This document shows positions 26,153-34,510 of a DNA stretch of 64,000 nt, piece by piece. Every line of letters begins with the position of its first letter. Position 1 is the first letter of the stretch. The stretch lies in contig NZ_CP121647.1 of the NCBI RefSeq assembly GCF_029714305.1, forward strand, positions 1,074,501-1,138,500, given 5' to 3'. Both the position numbers and the translations under genes were made by a program. The notes under the pieces are model-generated. The model was not told the DNA's origin. It did not search any database and saw only the letters and a program-made list of their open reading frames with translations. The stretch comes from Bradyrhizobium sp. CB3481. Its GTDB lineage: Bacteria > Pseudomonadota > Alphaproteobacteria > Rhizobiales > Xanthobacteraceae.

Positions 26153-26542
26153 TCAGGCAGTGCGGTGCTTCGCGGTCACTTCGATTTCGATCTTCATCTC
26201 GGGCTTGTAGAGCCCCGCAACGACCAGCAGCGTTGCAGCCGGGCGGATGTCGCCGAGGACCTCGCCGCAGACGGCGAAGTGGGCATCCGCGTCCTTTGGA
26301 TCGGTGATGTAGTAGGTCGCGCGGACGATGTCGGCCATCGCGAAACCGCCTTCCTTCAGTGCGGCTTCGATGGTCTTGAAGCAGTTCCGTGACTGGCTCG
26401 TGACGTCAGCCGGCATCGTCATGGTGGCGTAATCGTAGCCGGTGGTGCCGGCGACGAAGGCGAAATCGCCGTCGATAACGGCGCGGCTGTAGCCGGCGGC
26501 CTTTTCAAACGGCGAACCGGTGGAGACGAGATGTCGGGACAT
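26153..26542 (-). CDS. RidA/YjgF family protein
   Basis: 129 residues. Typical RidA strands are PFEKAAGYSRAVIDGDFAFV and ATYYITDPKDADAHF, with a C-terminal KIEIEVTAKHR. RidA proteins hydrolyse reactive enamines and imines formed by PLP enzymes. Its place between the PLP-dependent decarboxylase and homospermidine synthase genes fits a clean-up role in the same pathway (inference). The canonical arginine equivalent is not conserved in the usual position (VRATYYI contains an Arg two residues away), so activity is not certain. Confidence 0.85.
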   Translation of the reverse strand: MSRHLVSTGSPFEKAAGYSRAVIDGDFAFVAGTTGYDYATMTMPADVTSQSRNCFKTIEAALKEGGFAMADIVRATYYITDPKDADAHFAVCGEVLGDIRPAATLLVVAGLYKPEMKIEIEVTAKHRTA

Positions 26543-26637
26543 CAGGACCTCGGATTTCAGGAGCTGGCTGGTTTTGGCGGGGTTTAAGAGATTTTTCCCG
26601 GCGCGCGCAACCCCTCGCAGCGTCAGCGGAACGGTTC

Positions 26638-26781
26638 TCAGACCGCGTCGGACGGCGGCGCAGCGCCACCCCAGCGGCGCGCCACAATGTCCCTGACGAC
26701 CATGACCGAGATCATGATCAGCAGGGCCATGGTGATGGCGCCGCGCCAGCGCGGGCGCGTGGCTGGAAGGTTCTCCGGCAT
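26638..26781 (-). CDS. 47-residue single-pass membrane protein, hypothetical
   Basis: Begins MPENLPATRPRWRG, then one hydrophobic helix (AITMALLIMISVMVVRDIVA) and a short tail (RRWGGAAPPSDAV). It starts four bases after the stop of the GNAT gene, so it is likely co-transcribed. The basic residues before the helix suggest N-in topology. No family recognised. Existence is inferred from the position, start context and clean topology. Confidence 0.5.
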   Translation of the reverse strand: MPENLPATRPRWRGAITMALLIMISVMVVRDIVARRWGGAAPPSDAV

Positions 26782-26785
26782 GGCC

Positions 26786-27388
26786 TCAGGCCACGCGCGG
26801 GACGAGCAACGCCTTCGTCTTCCGGCTCCGGGCAGCCCTTGGTTTGAGCAGCGGCTTTCCGGTCGCGGCAATCATGCCCCAGGCGCCATCCAGCGCGCCC
26901 TCAGCGAGCTCGAGGCCGAGCAGGCGCTCGCGCTCGAACGCGCCCGGCAGCGACAATTGGCCGGTCTTCGCGGCCGAGAAGCCGAAGCGGGCGTAATAGG
27001 GCGCGTCGCCCAGCAGGATGACCGCGCGATGGCCCCGCGCCCTCGCCGCCGCGAGCGCGTGGGCCATCAGCGCGGCCCCGGCCCCGTGCTGGCGGGAGGA
27101 AGCCTCAACCGCCAGCGGGCCAAGCATGAGCGCCGGGACGCCCCCGGCGCTGACGTGCCACAACCGCAACGTACCGACCAGCCGTCCCGCCGCCACGGCC
27201 GAAAAGGCGAGGCCTTCGGCGGGTGCACGTCCGTCGCGCAGGCGCTGGCAGGTGCGCATATGGCGGTTTGCGCCAAAGCAGGCATCCAGCAGCGTCTCGC
27301 GCGCCGCGACGTCCGAGGCCCGCTCAGCACGGATCGCGAACCGGGCGGCGTCGGAGACTAGGGTGGTGGTCTTCCGCAAAGCAGTCAT
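26786..27388 (-). CDS. GNAT family N-acetyltransferase (YhbS-like)
   Basis: 200 residues. An early stretch AIRAERASDVAARETLLDACFG is followed by the catalytic-core strand LWHVSAGGVPALMLGPLAVE. The acetyl-CoA loop is SSRQHGAGAALMAHALAAA and the last strand pair is VILLGDAPYYARFGFSAAKTG, the pattern of YhbS-type acetyltransferases. It lies in the polyamine gene run 123 bases after the decarboxylase, so polyamine acetylation is possible but not indicated by the sequence itself. Confidence 0.8.
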   Translation of the reverse strand: MTALRKTTTLVSDAARFAIRAERASDVAARETLLDACFGANRHMRTCQRLRDGRAPAEGLAFSAVAAGRLVGTLRLWHVSAGGVPALMLGPLAVEASSRQHGAGAALMAHALAAARARGHRAVILLGDAPYYARFGFSAAKTGQLSLPGAFERERLLGLELAEGALDGAWGMIAATGKPLLKPRAARSRKTKALLVPRVA

Positions 27389-27461
27389 GGCACGTCAGTC
27401 CCCGCTCGCAACGGCCCGCAGGCCGCGCCAAGCGTTGTCTTCAAATCGCAGATGACGGGGA

Positions 27462-27508
27462 GGGAGCCGGCGCACCGGCTCCCGTTAGTTAAGGCCTCAA
27501 ATGAGGCC
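27462..27508 (-). terminator. Two hairpins after the ornithine decarboxylase gene
   Basis: GGCCTC-AAAT-GAGGCC (27493-27508) just after the stop codon, then GGGAGCCGG-CGCA-CCGGCTCCC (27462-27483). Both stems are perfect but lack a strong U-run, so they may pause or stabilise rather than terminate. Confidence 0.4.
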
Positions 27509-27511
27509 GCT

Positions 27512-28654
27512 TCAGATGTGGTAGGTCCGCAGCGGCGGGATGCCGTTGAACGCTACCGACGAGTAGGTCGACGTATAGGCTCCGGTGCCTTCGATCAGCA
27601 GCTTGTCGCCAATCTCGAGCGTCACCGGAAGCGGATACGGCAGCTTCTCGTACAGCACGTCGGCGCTGTCGCAGGTCGGCCCGGCGAGCACGCACGGCGT
27701 CATCTCCGCGCCGTCATGCGGCGTACGGATGGCGTAACGGATCGACTCGTCCATCGTCTCGGCGAGACCGCCGAACTTGCCGATGTCGAGATACACCCAG
27801 CGCACCTCATCCTCGTCGCTCTTCCTGGAGATCAGGACGACTTCGGTCTCGATGATCCCGGCATTTCCGACCATGCCGCGGCCCGGCTCGATGATCGTCT
27901 CCGGGATCTGGTTGCCGAAATGCTTGCGTAAGCTACGGAAGATCGACCGGCCGTACTGCACGACCGGCGGAACGTCCTTGAGGTACCGGGTCGGGAAGCC
28001 GCCGCCCATGTTGACCATGGACAGGCTGATCCCGCGCTCGGCGCAGTCGCGGAACACCGTCGAGGCCATCGCCAGCGCGCGGTCCCACGCCTTCACCTTG
28101 CGCTGCTGCGAGCCGACATGGAACGAGATGCCGACCGGCTCCAGGCCCAGACGCTTGGCGAGGTCGAGCACCTCGACCGCCATCTCCGGGTCGCAGCCGA
28201 ACTTGCGCGACAGCGGCCACTCGGCGCCGGCGCAGTCATAGAGGATGCGGCAGAACACCTTGGCGCCGGGGGCGGCGCGGGCGATCTTCTCGACCTCGGC
28301 GGCGCAGTCGACCGCGAACAGGCGAATGCCGAGCGCGAAGGCGCGCGCGATGTCGCGCTCCTTCTTGATCGTATTGCCAAAGGAGATGCGGTCCGGCGTC
28401 GCACCGGCGGCCAGCGCCATCTCGATCTCGGCAACCGTCGCGGTGTCGAAGCAGGAGCCCATCGAGGCGAGCAGCTGCAGCACTTCGGGCGCCGGGTTCG
28501 CCTTCACGGCGTAGAACACGCGGCTGTCCGGCAGCGCCTTGGCAAAGGTCTGGTAGTTGTCGCGCACGACTTCGAGGTCGACGACGAGGCACGGCTCGGT
28601 GTCGAGGCCCTCGCTGCGGCGGTTGCGCAGGAATTCCTGAATACGTTCGGTCAT
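27512..28654 (-). CDS. Ornithine/lysine decarboxylase (fold III, PLP-dependent)
   Basis: 380 residues; makes putrescine (or cadaverine) for the downstream homospermidine synthase. The PLP lysine is Lys51 (FYAVKANPAPEVL); the phosphate-binding glycine turn is NMGGGFPTRY; the C-terminal active-site Cys is near 328 (AGPTCDSADVLYE). Start fixed by TTGGAGGG four bases before the ATG; a TTG 12 bases earlier lies inside this ribosome site. Preceded by a long structured leader with a possible short reading frame. Substrate preference between ornithine and lysine is not certain. Confidence 0.92.
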   Translation of the reverse strand: MTERIQEFLRNRRSEGLDTEPCLVVDLEVVRDNYQTFAKALPDSRVFYAVKANPAPEVLQLLASMGSCFDTATVAEIEMALAAGATPDRISFGNTIKKERDIARAFALGIRLFAVDCAAEVEKIARAAPGAKVFCRILYDCAGAEWPLSRKFGCDPEMAVEVLDLAKRLGLEPVGISFHVGSQQRKVKAWDRALAMASTVFRDCAERGISLSMVNMGGGFPTRYLKDVPPVVQYGRSIFRSLRKHFGNQIPETIIEPGRGMVGNAGIIETEVVLISRKSDEDEVRWVYLDIGKFGGLAETMDESIRYAIRTPHDGAEMTPCVLAGPTCDSADVLYEKLPYPLPVTLEIGDKLLIEGTGAYTSTYSSVAFNGIPPLRTYHI

Positions 28655-29043
28655 AGCACCCTCCAAACGGCCTTTGCGACAAGGACCCGTTCAAATGTGA
28701 GCTCGGACATGAGTGCTTTGGCGTTGCCGCACGATGGAGACGCGACTAGGCCTCGAACTCGAGATCCGAAGTTGTGCTGCCGTGGATTGGTTGGGAATTT
28801 CCCGCCCGCACACCTGGCAATGAAGGACAAGCCTTTTCAGTAGCCCGCGCCGGCGTTGGAATGCCGGTAGAGACCAAAAAAGCCCGATCCGTCGTTGCTT
28901 TAAGTCGCGTCCCCCGTTGAGAGCGGGGTGCGCCGGTTCGCCTCCGGCTGCCAGTCACGGTTGCAAAGGATGCAGAGACCTTCAACGGCATCTCTTGAGA
29001 GAGATGCTGGCCACTCAAACGAGAGCGACCCTCGGTTCTTCAT
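28655..29043 (-). ncRNA. Structured mRNA leader of the ornithine decarboxylase gene (speF-type candidate)
   Basis: A 389-base untranslated stretch upstream of the decarboxylase. On the minus strand it contains three clean hairpins in a row: GCATCTCT/AGAGATGC (28988-29007), GCCGG/CCGGC (28932-28948) and CCCCG/CGGGG (28911-28928). A run of six U follows at 28876-28881, preceded by a weak AAAGC/GCTTT pairing. A reading frame of 47 codons (29043 to 28900) covers the hairpins. Alphaproteobacterial ornithine decarboxylase genes are known to carry a conserved leader, the speF motif. Identity with that motif is inferred from position and structure and needs a covariance-model search. Confidence 0.5.
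28900..29043 (-). CDS. Possible 47-codon leader peptide upstream of ornithine decarboxylase
   Basis: Frame starting MKNRGSLSFEWPASLSRD, with a CILC pair in its middle and ending TPLSTGDAT, stopping about 245 bases before the decarboxylase start. It overlaps the three leader hairpins, so translation would change their folding, as expected of an arrest-peptide sensor. Against it: the AAGGG is directly adjacent to the ATG, giving poor ribosome-site spacing. It may be a by-product of the conserved RNA structure. Confidence 0.3.
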   Translation of the reverse strand: MKNRGSLSFEWPASLSRDAVEGLCILCNRDWQPEANRRTPLSTGDAT

Positions 29044-29309
29044 CCCTTGGCGGCTGTCCGGCCTCTTGTCCGGATACCTACCGACTGACACACGACCACA
29101 GGCACGTGCGAAATTGGGCAAAACGGGAAATAAGTGTTTTGACTCGGCTTCGCAAGAATTTTTTTAGGCTGGGGACAAATTTCCCGCATGCGTGATTACG
29201 AAAGCGTTCGCACCGCGCGTCGCCGATAAACAAACATGAATGGACGTTAAGATTTCTCGATCGGCGCTGAGCGCGTCGGCGCCTGCGCAGCAAGCGATTC
29301 TCGCGCGCG

Positions 29310-29570
29310 TCAGCCGCGCCGGAAGAACGGCTCGATGCGCTGCGCGTTGCGGATGAACGCGACCATGATCAGCACGCCGATGCCGAACAGCACGGCCTGC
29401 AGGATATGCGCCGAGGTATCGTTGAGGCCGAACAGGATCGCCAGCGCCCAGCCGCCGGCAAACGCCGCGCCAAACACTTCGGCGCCGATCAGAATGGCCG
29501 CGGAGATGACGGTGATGACGCTCGGCCAGTAGATCGCGGATGAGGGCTTCGAAGCGGGCTGTGGGTTCAT
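29310..29570 (-). CDS. Small two-helix membrane protein, hypothetical
   Basis: 86 residues from the ATG at 29570 (an upstream extension to 29618 is less likely). Hydrophobic helices are SVITVISAAILIGAEVFGAA and ILQAVLFGIGVLIMVAFI, with a short loop (GLNDTSAH) and a basic tail (NAQRIEPFFRRG). No family recognised. It is divergent from the M3 peptidase gene, 130 bases apart, so they share a regulatory region. Confidence 0.65.
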   Translation of the reverse strand: MNPQPASKPSSAIYWPSVITVISAAILIGAEVFGAAFAGGWALAILFGLNDTSAHILQAVLFGIGVLIMVAFIRNAQRIEPFFRRG

Positions 29571-29700
29571 GAAAAAAGGTCCTGTTCTGGTGGCGCAATC
29601 TCTCCGAAAAGCCCCCATCTATCAAGCACAAAAGGCCCAAAAATGCCGCATCGCGTGCTATAGATTGCCGCATCAATTTTGGGCCAAAACGGGATTTGTG

Positions 29701-31791
29701 ATGTCGGAAATAGTGCAAACGGCCGAGCTCTCGGAAGCCAGGGCGAACCCGCTGTTGAGGCCGTGGGAAACGCCATTCGAGACACCGCCTTTCGCCGAGA
29801 TCGAGCCGGAACACTTCCTGCCGGCCTTCGAGCAGGCCTTTGCCGACCACGCCGCCGAGATCGCGGCGATCACCCACGACCCGTCGGCGCCGGACTTCGC
29901 CAACACCATCACGGCGCTGGAGCGCTCGGGCAAGCTGCTCTCCAAGGTCGCGGCGGTGTTCTACGACCTCGTCTCGGCCCATTCCAATCCGGCGATCCTC
30001 GAGATCGACAAGGAAGTGTCGCTGCGGATGGCGCGGCACTGGAACCCGATCATGATGAACGCGGTGCTGTTCGGCCGCATTGCTCTGCTGCACGAAAATC
30101 GCGCCGCGCTCGACCTCACGGGCGAGCAGAAGCGCCTGCTGGAGCGCACCTACACCAACTTCCACCGCGCCGGCGCCGGCCTCGACGAGGCCGCCAAGAA
30201 GCGCCGCGCCGAGATCAACGAGCGTCTGGCGCAGCTCGGCACCTCCTTCAGCCATCATCTGCTCGGCGACGAGCAGGAGTGGTTCATGGAGCTCGGCGAG
30301 GACGACCGCGCCGGCCTTCCCGACGCCTTCATCGCCGCGGCCAAGGCGGCGGCGGAGGAGCGCGGCATGGCCGGCAAGGCAATCGTGACGCTGTCGCGCT
30401 CCTCGGTCGAGCCGTTTCTGAAGAGCTCGTCCCGCCGCGACCTGCGCGAGAAGGTCTACAAGGCCTTCACCGCCCGCGGCGACAATGGCAACGCGAACGA
30501 CAACAACGCCACCATCGTGGAGATCCTGGCGCTCCGCGAGGAGGCCGCCAAGATCATGGGCTTTCCGACCTATGCCGCCTACCGCCTGGAGGATTCCATG
30601 GCCAAGACGCCGGAGGCCGTGCGTGGCCTCCTGGAGCGGGTCTGGACGCCGGCCCGCGCGCGGGCTCTGGCCGACCGCGACGCGTTGCAGGCGTTGATCG
30701 CGGAAGAGGGCGGCAATTTTGACCTCGCCCCGTGGGACTGGCGCTACTACGCCGAAAAGCTCCGGCAGCGTCGCGCGGATTTCGATGACGCCGCGATCAA
30801 GCCTTATCTCGTGCTCGACCACATGATCGAGGCCGCCTTCGACTGCGCCACCCGCCTGTTCGGCGTCACCTTCGAAGAGCGCAAGGACGTTCCGGTCTGG
30901 CACCCGGATGTGCGGGTCTGGGAAGTCAAGGGTCCCGACGGCAGCCACAAGGCGCTGTTCTACGGCGACTACTTCGCCAGGCCCTCAAAACGCTCCGGCG
31001 CCTGGATGACCTCGCTGCGCGACCAGCAGAAGCTCGACGGCGAGGTCGCCCCGCTGGTTATCAATGTCTGCAACTTCTCCAAGGGGGCGGATGGGCAGCC
31101 GTCGCTGCTGTCGCCTGATGACGCCAGAACCCTTTTCCACGAGTTCGGCCATGGACTGCACGGCATGCTGTCCAACGTCACCTATCCCTCGCTGTCGGGC
31201 ACGTCGGTGTTCACCGATTTTGTCGAGCTGCCCTCGCAGCTCTATGAGCACTGGCAGGAGCAGCCGCAGGTGCTGCGGCAGTTCGCCAAACATTACCAGA
31301 CCGGCGAGCCGCTGCCGGATGACCTGCTGCAGCGCTTCCTCGCCGCACGAAAATTCAACCAGGGTTTTGCCACCGTGGAGTTCGTGTCCTCGGCGCTGAT
31401 CGATCTCGAATTCCACACCCAGCCGGCCGCGGCCAGCCGCGACGTCGCGGCGTTCGAGAAGGCGGAGCTGGAGAAGATCGGCATGCCCGCGGAAATCGCG
31501 TTGCGGCACCGGCCCACCCAGTTCGGCCACATTTTCTCCGGCGACCACTATGCATCAGGCTATTATAGCTACATGTGGTCGGAGGTGATGGACGCCGACG
31601 CGTTCGGCGCCTTCGAGGAGGCTGGCGACATCTTCGATCCGGCGGTGGCAAAACGCCTGCACGACGACATCTACTCATCGGGCGGCTCGCGCGATCCCGA
31701 GGACGCCTATGTCGCCTTCCGCGGCCGCGAGCCGGAGGCCGACGCACTCTTGCGCCGGCGGGGCCTGCTTGAAACAACGCCGGCGGCTTGA
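29701..31791 (+). CDS. M3 family zinc metallopeptidase (oligopeptidase A/Dcp type)
   Basis: 696-residue cytosolic peptidase degrading short peptides. The zinc motif HEFGH is at residues 480-484 (LFHEFGHGLHG), followed by the third-ligand region TDFVELPSQLYEHW. The C-terminal signature FSGDHYASGYYSYMWSEV of M3A enzymes is present. The start at 29701 (MSEIVQTAELSEARANPL) follows an AT-rich promoter-like stretch; an in-frame extension to 29569 covers the intergenic region and is unlikely. Length and motifs place it with oligopeptidase A/Dcp rather than PepF. Confidence 0.93.
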   Translation: MSEIVQTAELSEARANPLLRPWETPFETPPFAEIEPEHFLPAFEQAFADHAAEIAAITHDPSAPDFANTITALERSGKLLSKVAAVFYDLVSAHSNPAILEIDKEVSLRMARHWNPIMMNAVLFGRIALLHENRAALDLTGEQKRLLERTYTNFHRAGAGLDEAAKKRRAEINERLAQLGTSFSHHLLGDEQEWFMELGEDDRAGLPDAFIAAAKAAAEERGMAGKAIVTLSRSSVEPFLKSSSRRDLREKVYKAFTARGDNGNANDNNATIVEILALREEAAKIMGFPTYAAYRLEDSMAKTPEAVRGLLERVWTPARARALADRDALQALIAEEGGNFDLAPWDWRYYAEKLRQRRADFDDAAIKPYLVLDHMIEAAFDCATRLFGVTFEERKDVPVWHPDVRVWEVKGPDGSHKALFYGDYFARPSKRSGAWMTSLRDQQKLDGEVAPLVINVCNFSKGADGQPSLLSPDDARTLFHEFGHGLHGMLSNVTYPSLSGTSVFTDFVELPSQLYEHWQEQPQVLRQFAKHYQTGEPLPDDLLQRFLAARKFNQGFATVEFVSSALIDLEFHTQPAAASRDVAAFEKAELEKIGMPAEIALRHRPTQFGHIFSGDHYASGYYSYMWSEVMDADAFGAFEEAGDIFDPAVAKRLHDDIYSSGGSRDPEDAYVAFRGREPEADALLRRRGLLETTPAA

Positions 31792-31808
31792 CCAGCCGGC
31801 GCCTCCAC

Positions 31809-31995
31809 GCGTCGTCCCCGCGAACGCGGGGACCCATAACTCCGGTGTTCGTTGTGAGGGAAATGCCTTTGCCACACTGCCAAAAAGCTACAGCACGGCG
31901 TATGGGTCCCCGCGTGCCGCCTTCGCTAAAGCTTCGGCGAGCCCAATCGCCAAACCCCGGCGAAGCCTTGGCGAAGACGGGTCGCGGGGACGACG
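31809..31995. repeat. Palindromic repeat running into the DUF1007 start codon
   Basis: Left end GTCGTCCCCGCGAACGCGGG with ACCCATA; right half TATGGGTCCCCGCG, then CCTTCGCTAAAGCTTCGGCG, CCCCGGCGAAGCC and finally GTCGCGGGGACGAC. The last bases provide the GGGGA ribosome site and abut the GTG start of the next gene. Confidence 0.7.
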
Positions 31996-32633
31996 TGCGG
32001 CGAGCGCTGTTCGGATTGCTGGGCCTGATCGTCGTGTGGTTGGTCGGCACAGCCTCAGCCGAGGCCCACCCGCACGTCTGGATCACCGCGCGGAGCGAGG
32101 TGGTCTACGGCACCGACGGCGCGATGACGGGGGTGCGTCATGCCTGGACATTCGACGACATGTTCACGACTTACGCGCTGCAGGGTCTCACGACCAAGAC
32201 CAAGGGCGTCTACACCCGCGAGGAACTGGCGCCGCTGGCACAGACCAATGTCGAATCGCTGAAGGAGTTCAATTTCTTCACCTTCGCCAAGGCCGACGGC
32301 AAGAAGGCAAAATTCAACGAGCCGACCGACTACTATCTCGAATACAAGGACAGCACGCTGACGCTGCATTTCGTGCTGCCGCTGAAGGCGCCGGTGGCGT
32401 CGAAGCAGCTCGCGCTGGAAGTGTTCGACCCTTCCTACTTCATCGACTTCAAGTTCGAGGACAAGGATCCGATCAAGCTGGTCGGCGCGCCGGCCGCGTG
32501 CCAGATGGAGTTTCAGCGGCCCAATGATGGGACTGCCAACGCCCAGCGGCTCAATGAGAACAATTTCATGAACGGCGACAATTCCAACTATGGCGCGATG
32601 TTCGCCAACAAGATCACGGTGAACTGCCCGTGA
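31995..32633 (+). CDS. DUF1007 family exported protein
   Basis: 212 residues starting at a GTG with GGGGA six bases upstream. The signal peptide (ALFGLLGLIVVWLVGTASAEA) leads to a mature N-terminus HPHVWITARSEVVY, the hallmark of DUF1007. Such proteins occur next to NicO-type or zinc transporters and are thought to be periplasmic metal-related partners. The gene overlaps the NicO gene by four bases (GTGA), so the two act together. The in-frame extension upstream is repeat DNA and was not used. Confidence 0.82.
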   Translation: MRRALFGLLGLIVVWLVGTASAEAHPHVWITARSEVVYGTDGAMTGVRHAWTFDDMFTTYALQGLTTKTKGVYTREELAPLAQTNVESLKEFNFFTFAKADGKKAKFNEPTDYYLEYKDSTLTLHFVLPLKAPVASKQLALEVFDPSYFIDFKFEDKDPIKLVGAPAACQMEFQRPNDGTANAQRLNENNFMNGDNSNYGAMFANKITVNCP

Positions 32634-33730
32634 GGTCGATACCTGCAGGCCTTGCGCGAGGCATCGCACTCACGGCCGCGTCATTCGCGGCCGTCGTCGT
32701 TTTCGACGCTGCCATGAATACGCTGATGGCACAGAACCCGTTCGGCGGCTCGCGCCCGCCGGCCGAGCCGCAGGTCGGTGGCATCATCGGCTGGATTCTC
32801 GCCAAGCAATCCGAATTCTACCGCGAGATGTCCGCGACCATCCGCGCCGCCAAGTCGGACGGCAGCGCGGTCTGGACGCTGCTCGGGATTTCCTTTGCCT
32901 ACGGCATCTTCCACGCCGCCGGCCCCGGCCATGGCAAGGCGGTGATCTCGTCCTATCTGGTCGCCAACGAAGAAACCGCGCGGCGCGGCATCGTGCTGTC
33001 GTTCGCCTCGGCGCTGCTGCAGGCGCTGGTGGCGGTCGCCATCGTCGCGGTGTTCGCCTGGCTGCTTTCCTCGACGGCGAAAACGATGTGTTCGGCGGAA
33101 AAGGCGATCGAGATCGCAAGTTATGGCCTGATCGCGGCGTTCGGTGCCCGGCTGGTCTGGACCAAGGGCGCCGGTTTCATGCGCGCGCTGCAGGCGAAGC
33201 CGGCGATGGCGGCGGCGCATCAACATGACCATCCTCATGATCACAGCCGCGATCATGACCATCACCACCACGATCATCACCACGGCCACGCGCATTCTCA
33301 TGATCACGGCCATTCGCACGGCCACGACCACGTCCATGATGAACATTGCGGCCATTCGCATGGGCCGACACCGGACCAACTCGCCGGCCCCGGCGGCTGG
33401 CGCCGCGGCCTCGGCACGATCTTCGCGGTCGGCATGCGGCCTTGCTCGGGCGCTATCCTGGTGCTGGTGTTTTCGCTGGCGCAGGGCCTGTTCCTGGCCG
33501 GCATCGCCGCGACCTTCGTGATGGGCCTCGGCACCGCGATCACGGTCGCTGCCATCGCCATCATCGCCGTCTCGGCGAAGGGACTCGCGAAGCGCCTGAG
33601 CGCAGGCCGCGAAGGCGGCGGCACGCTCGTCATGCGCGGCATCGAATTCGGCGCCGCTGGCCTGGTGCTGCTGTTCGGTCTCGGCCTGTTGTTCGGCTAC
33701 CTCGCCGCCGAACGCGCAACGTGTTTGTAG
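32630..33730 (+). CDS. NicO/RcnA-like nickel-cobalt (divalent metal) exporter
   Basis: 366-residue inner-membrane transporter of the NicO family with about seven hydrophobic segments. The metal-handling motif is FHAAGPGHGKAVISSYLVA (residues 94-112) and the C-terminal partner is GTIFAVGMRPCSGAILVLVF. Residues 197-244 form a cytosolic or periplasmic loop in which about half of all residues are His, alternating with Asp. GTG start overlaps the preceding stop. Family members export Ni or Co; the long His loop and DUF1007 partner also fit zinc. Metal specificity is unresolved. Confidence 0.85.
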   Translation: MRSIPAGLARGIALTAASFAAVVVFDAAMNTLMAQNPFGGSRPPAEPQVGGIIGWILAKQSEFYREMSATIRAAKSDGSAVWTLLGISFAYGIFHAAGPGHGKAVISSYLVANEETARRGIVLSFASALLQALVAVAIVAVFAWLLSSTAKTMCSAEKAIEIASYGLIAAFGARLVWTKGAGFMRALQAKPAMAAAHQHDHPHDHSRDHDHHHHDHHHGHAHSHDHGHSHGHDHVHDEHCGHSHGPTPDQLAGPGGWRRGLGTIFAVGMRPCSGAILVLVFSLAQGLFLAGIAATFVMGLGTAITVAAIAIIAVSAKGLAKRLSAGREGGGTLVMRGIEFGAAGLVLLFGLGLLFGYLAAERATCL

Positions 33731-33740
33731 TTTTAGAACG

Positions 33741-33819
33741 TAGGGCGGATTAGCGAAGCGTAATCCGCCAATTCCCCGGGGCGCATTGGCGGATTACGCC
33801 TTGCGGCTAATCCGCCCTA
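33741..33819. repeat. TAGGGCGGATTA...TAATCCGCCCTA palindromic repeat
   Basis: Inverted repeat: TAGGGCGGATTAGCGAAGCG and TAATCCGCCAAT on the left; ATTGGCGGATTACGCCTTGC and GGCTAATCCGCCCTA on the right. It would form a near-perfect hairpin and may end the NicO transcript. Confidence 0.8.
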
Positions 33820-33876
33820 CGCATTCTCCGTCCGATCGGCTATGCAATCAGCGAACGCCGTAACGCCGAGTATCTC

Positions 33877-34314
33877 ATGTCACGCGAGCAATTCTGGTTC
33901 TTCCACCCGTTCCGGGTGCGCTATTCCGAGATCGACGGCCAGGGCGTTGTCTTCAACGCGCATTATCTGACCTATTTCGACACCACCATCACGGAATATT
34001 TTCGCGCGCTCGGCTACGATCAATACGCCGACGCCAGGCAATCCGGCGTCGATTTCCACGTCGTGAAATCCGTGATCGAATACAAGGCGCCGGTCCGCTT
34101 CGACTGGGAGCTCGACGTCGGCGCGCGCGTGGCGCGGATCGGCAATTCGAGCATGACGTTCGAGCTCGCGATTTTCCTGAAGGGCGGGAGTGAGGCGTTG
34201 GTGACCGGCGAGATCGTCTGGGTGAATACCGACCAGCAGACCCATCGCCCGGTCCCGATATCGAAGGAGATACGGGATTTGATCGCGACGCGGGAGCGGC
34301 ATTTGGTTGCGTGA
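33877..34314 (+). CDS. Hotdog-fold acyl-CoA thioesterase (YbgC/4HBT family)
   Basis: 145 residues. The hotdog signature RVRYSEIDGQGVVFNAHYLTYFD matches YbgC/4-hydroxybenzoyl-CoA thioesterases: the catalytic Asp (SEIDGQG), the asparagine before His (FNAHY) and the long central helix. A central VIEYKAPVRFDWELDV and a C-terminal ALVTGEIVWV complete the fold. It hydrolyses a small acyl-CoA; the substrate is unknown. Not next to tol genes, so a Tol-Pal role is not indicated. Confidence 0.88.
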   Translation: MSREQFWFFHPFRVRYSEIDGQGVVFNAHYLTYFDTTITEYFRALGYDQYADARQSGVDFHVVKSVIEYKAPVRFDWELDVGARVARIGNSSMTFELAIFLKGGSEALVTGEIVWVNTDQQTHRPVPISKEIRDLIATRERHLVA

Positions 34315-34340
34315 GATTTGCGTCGCGAGACTCTATCGCT

Positions 34341-34422
34341 GTCATTGCGAGCGAAGCGAAGCAATCCATCCATCCCAGCGCTGAGGCATGGATTGCTTCG
34401 TCGCTTTGCTCCTCGCAATGAC
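34341..34422. repeat. Dispersed repeat, GTCATTGCGAG...CTCGCAATGAC family (copy 1)
   Basis: Outer arms GTCATTGCGAGCGAAGCGAA and TTGCTCCTCGCAATGAC, inner arms GCAATCCAT and ATGGATTGC. Other copies: 39886, 44547 and 57873. Confidence 0.85.
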
Positions 34423-34510
34423 GCGGACCGACCGCGGCGCAGATGTCGTAACGCTATCGACCGTCGCGCGCGCCATGAGCGCAGCAGCGCAGCGCGATGT
34501 ACCCGAACAA

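Noticed and set aside
28917..29195. Plus-strand frames of 80-90 residues in the decarboxylase leader
   Set aside because: They run antisense to the structured leader, start without ribosome sites and lack domain features.
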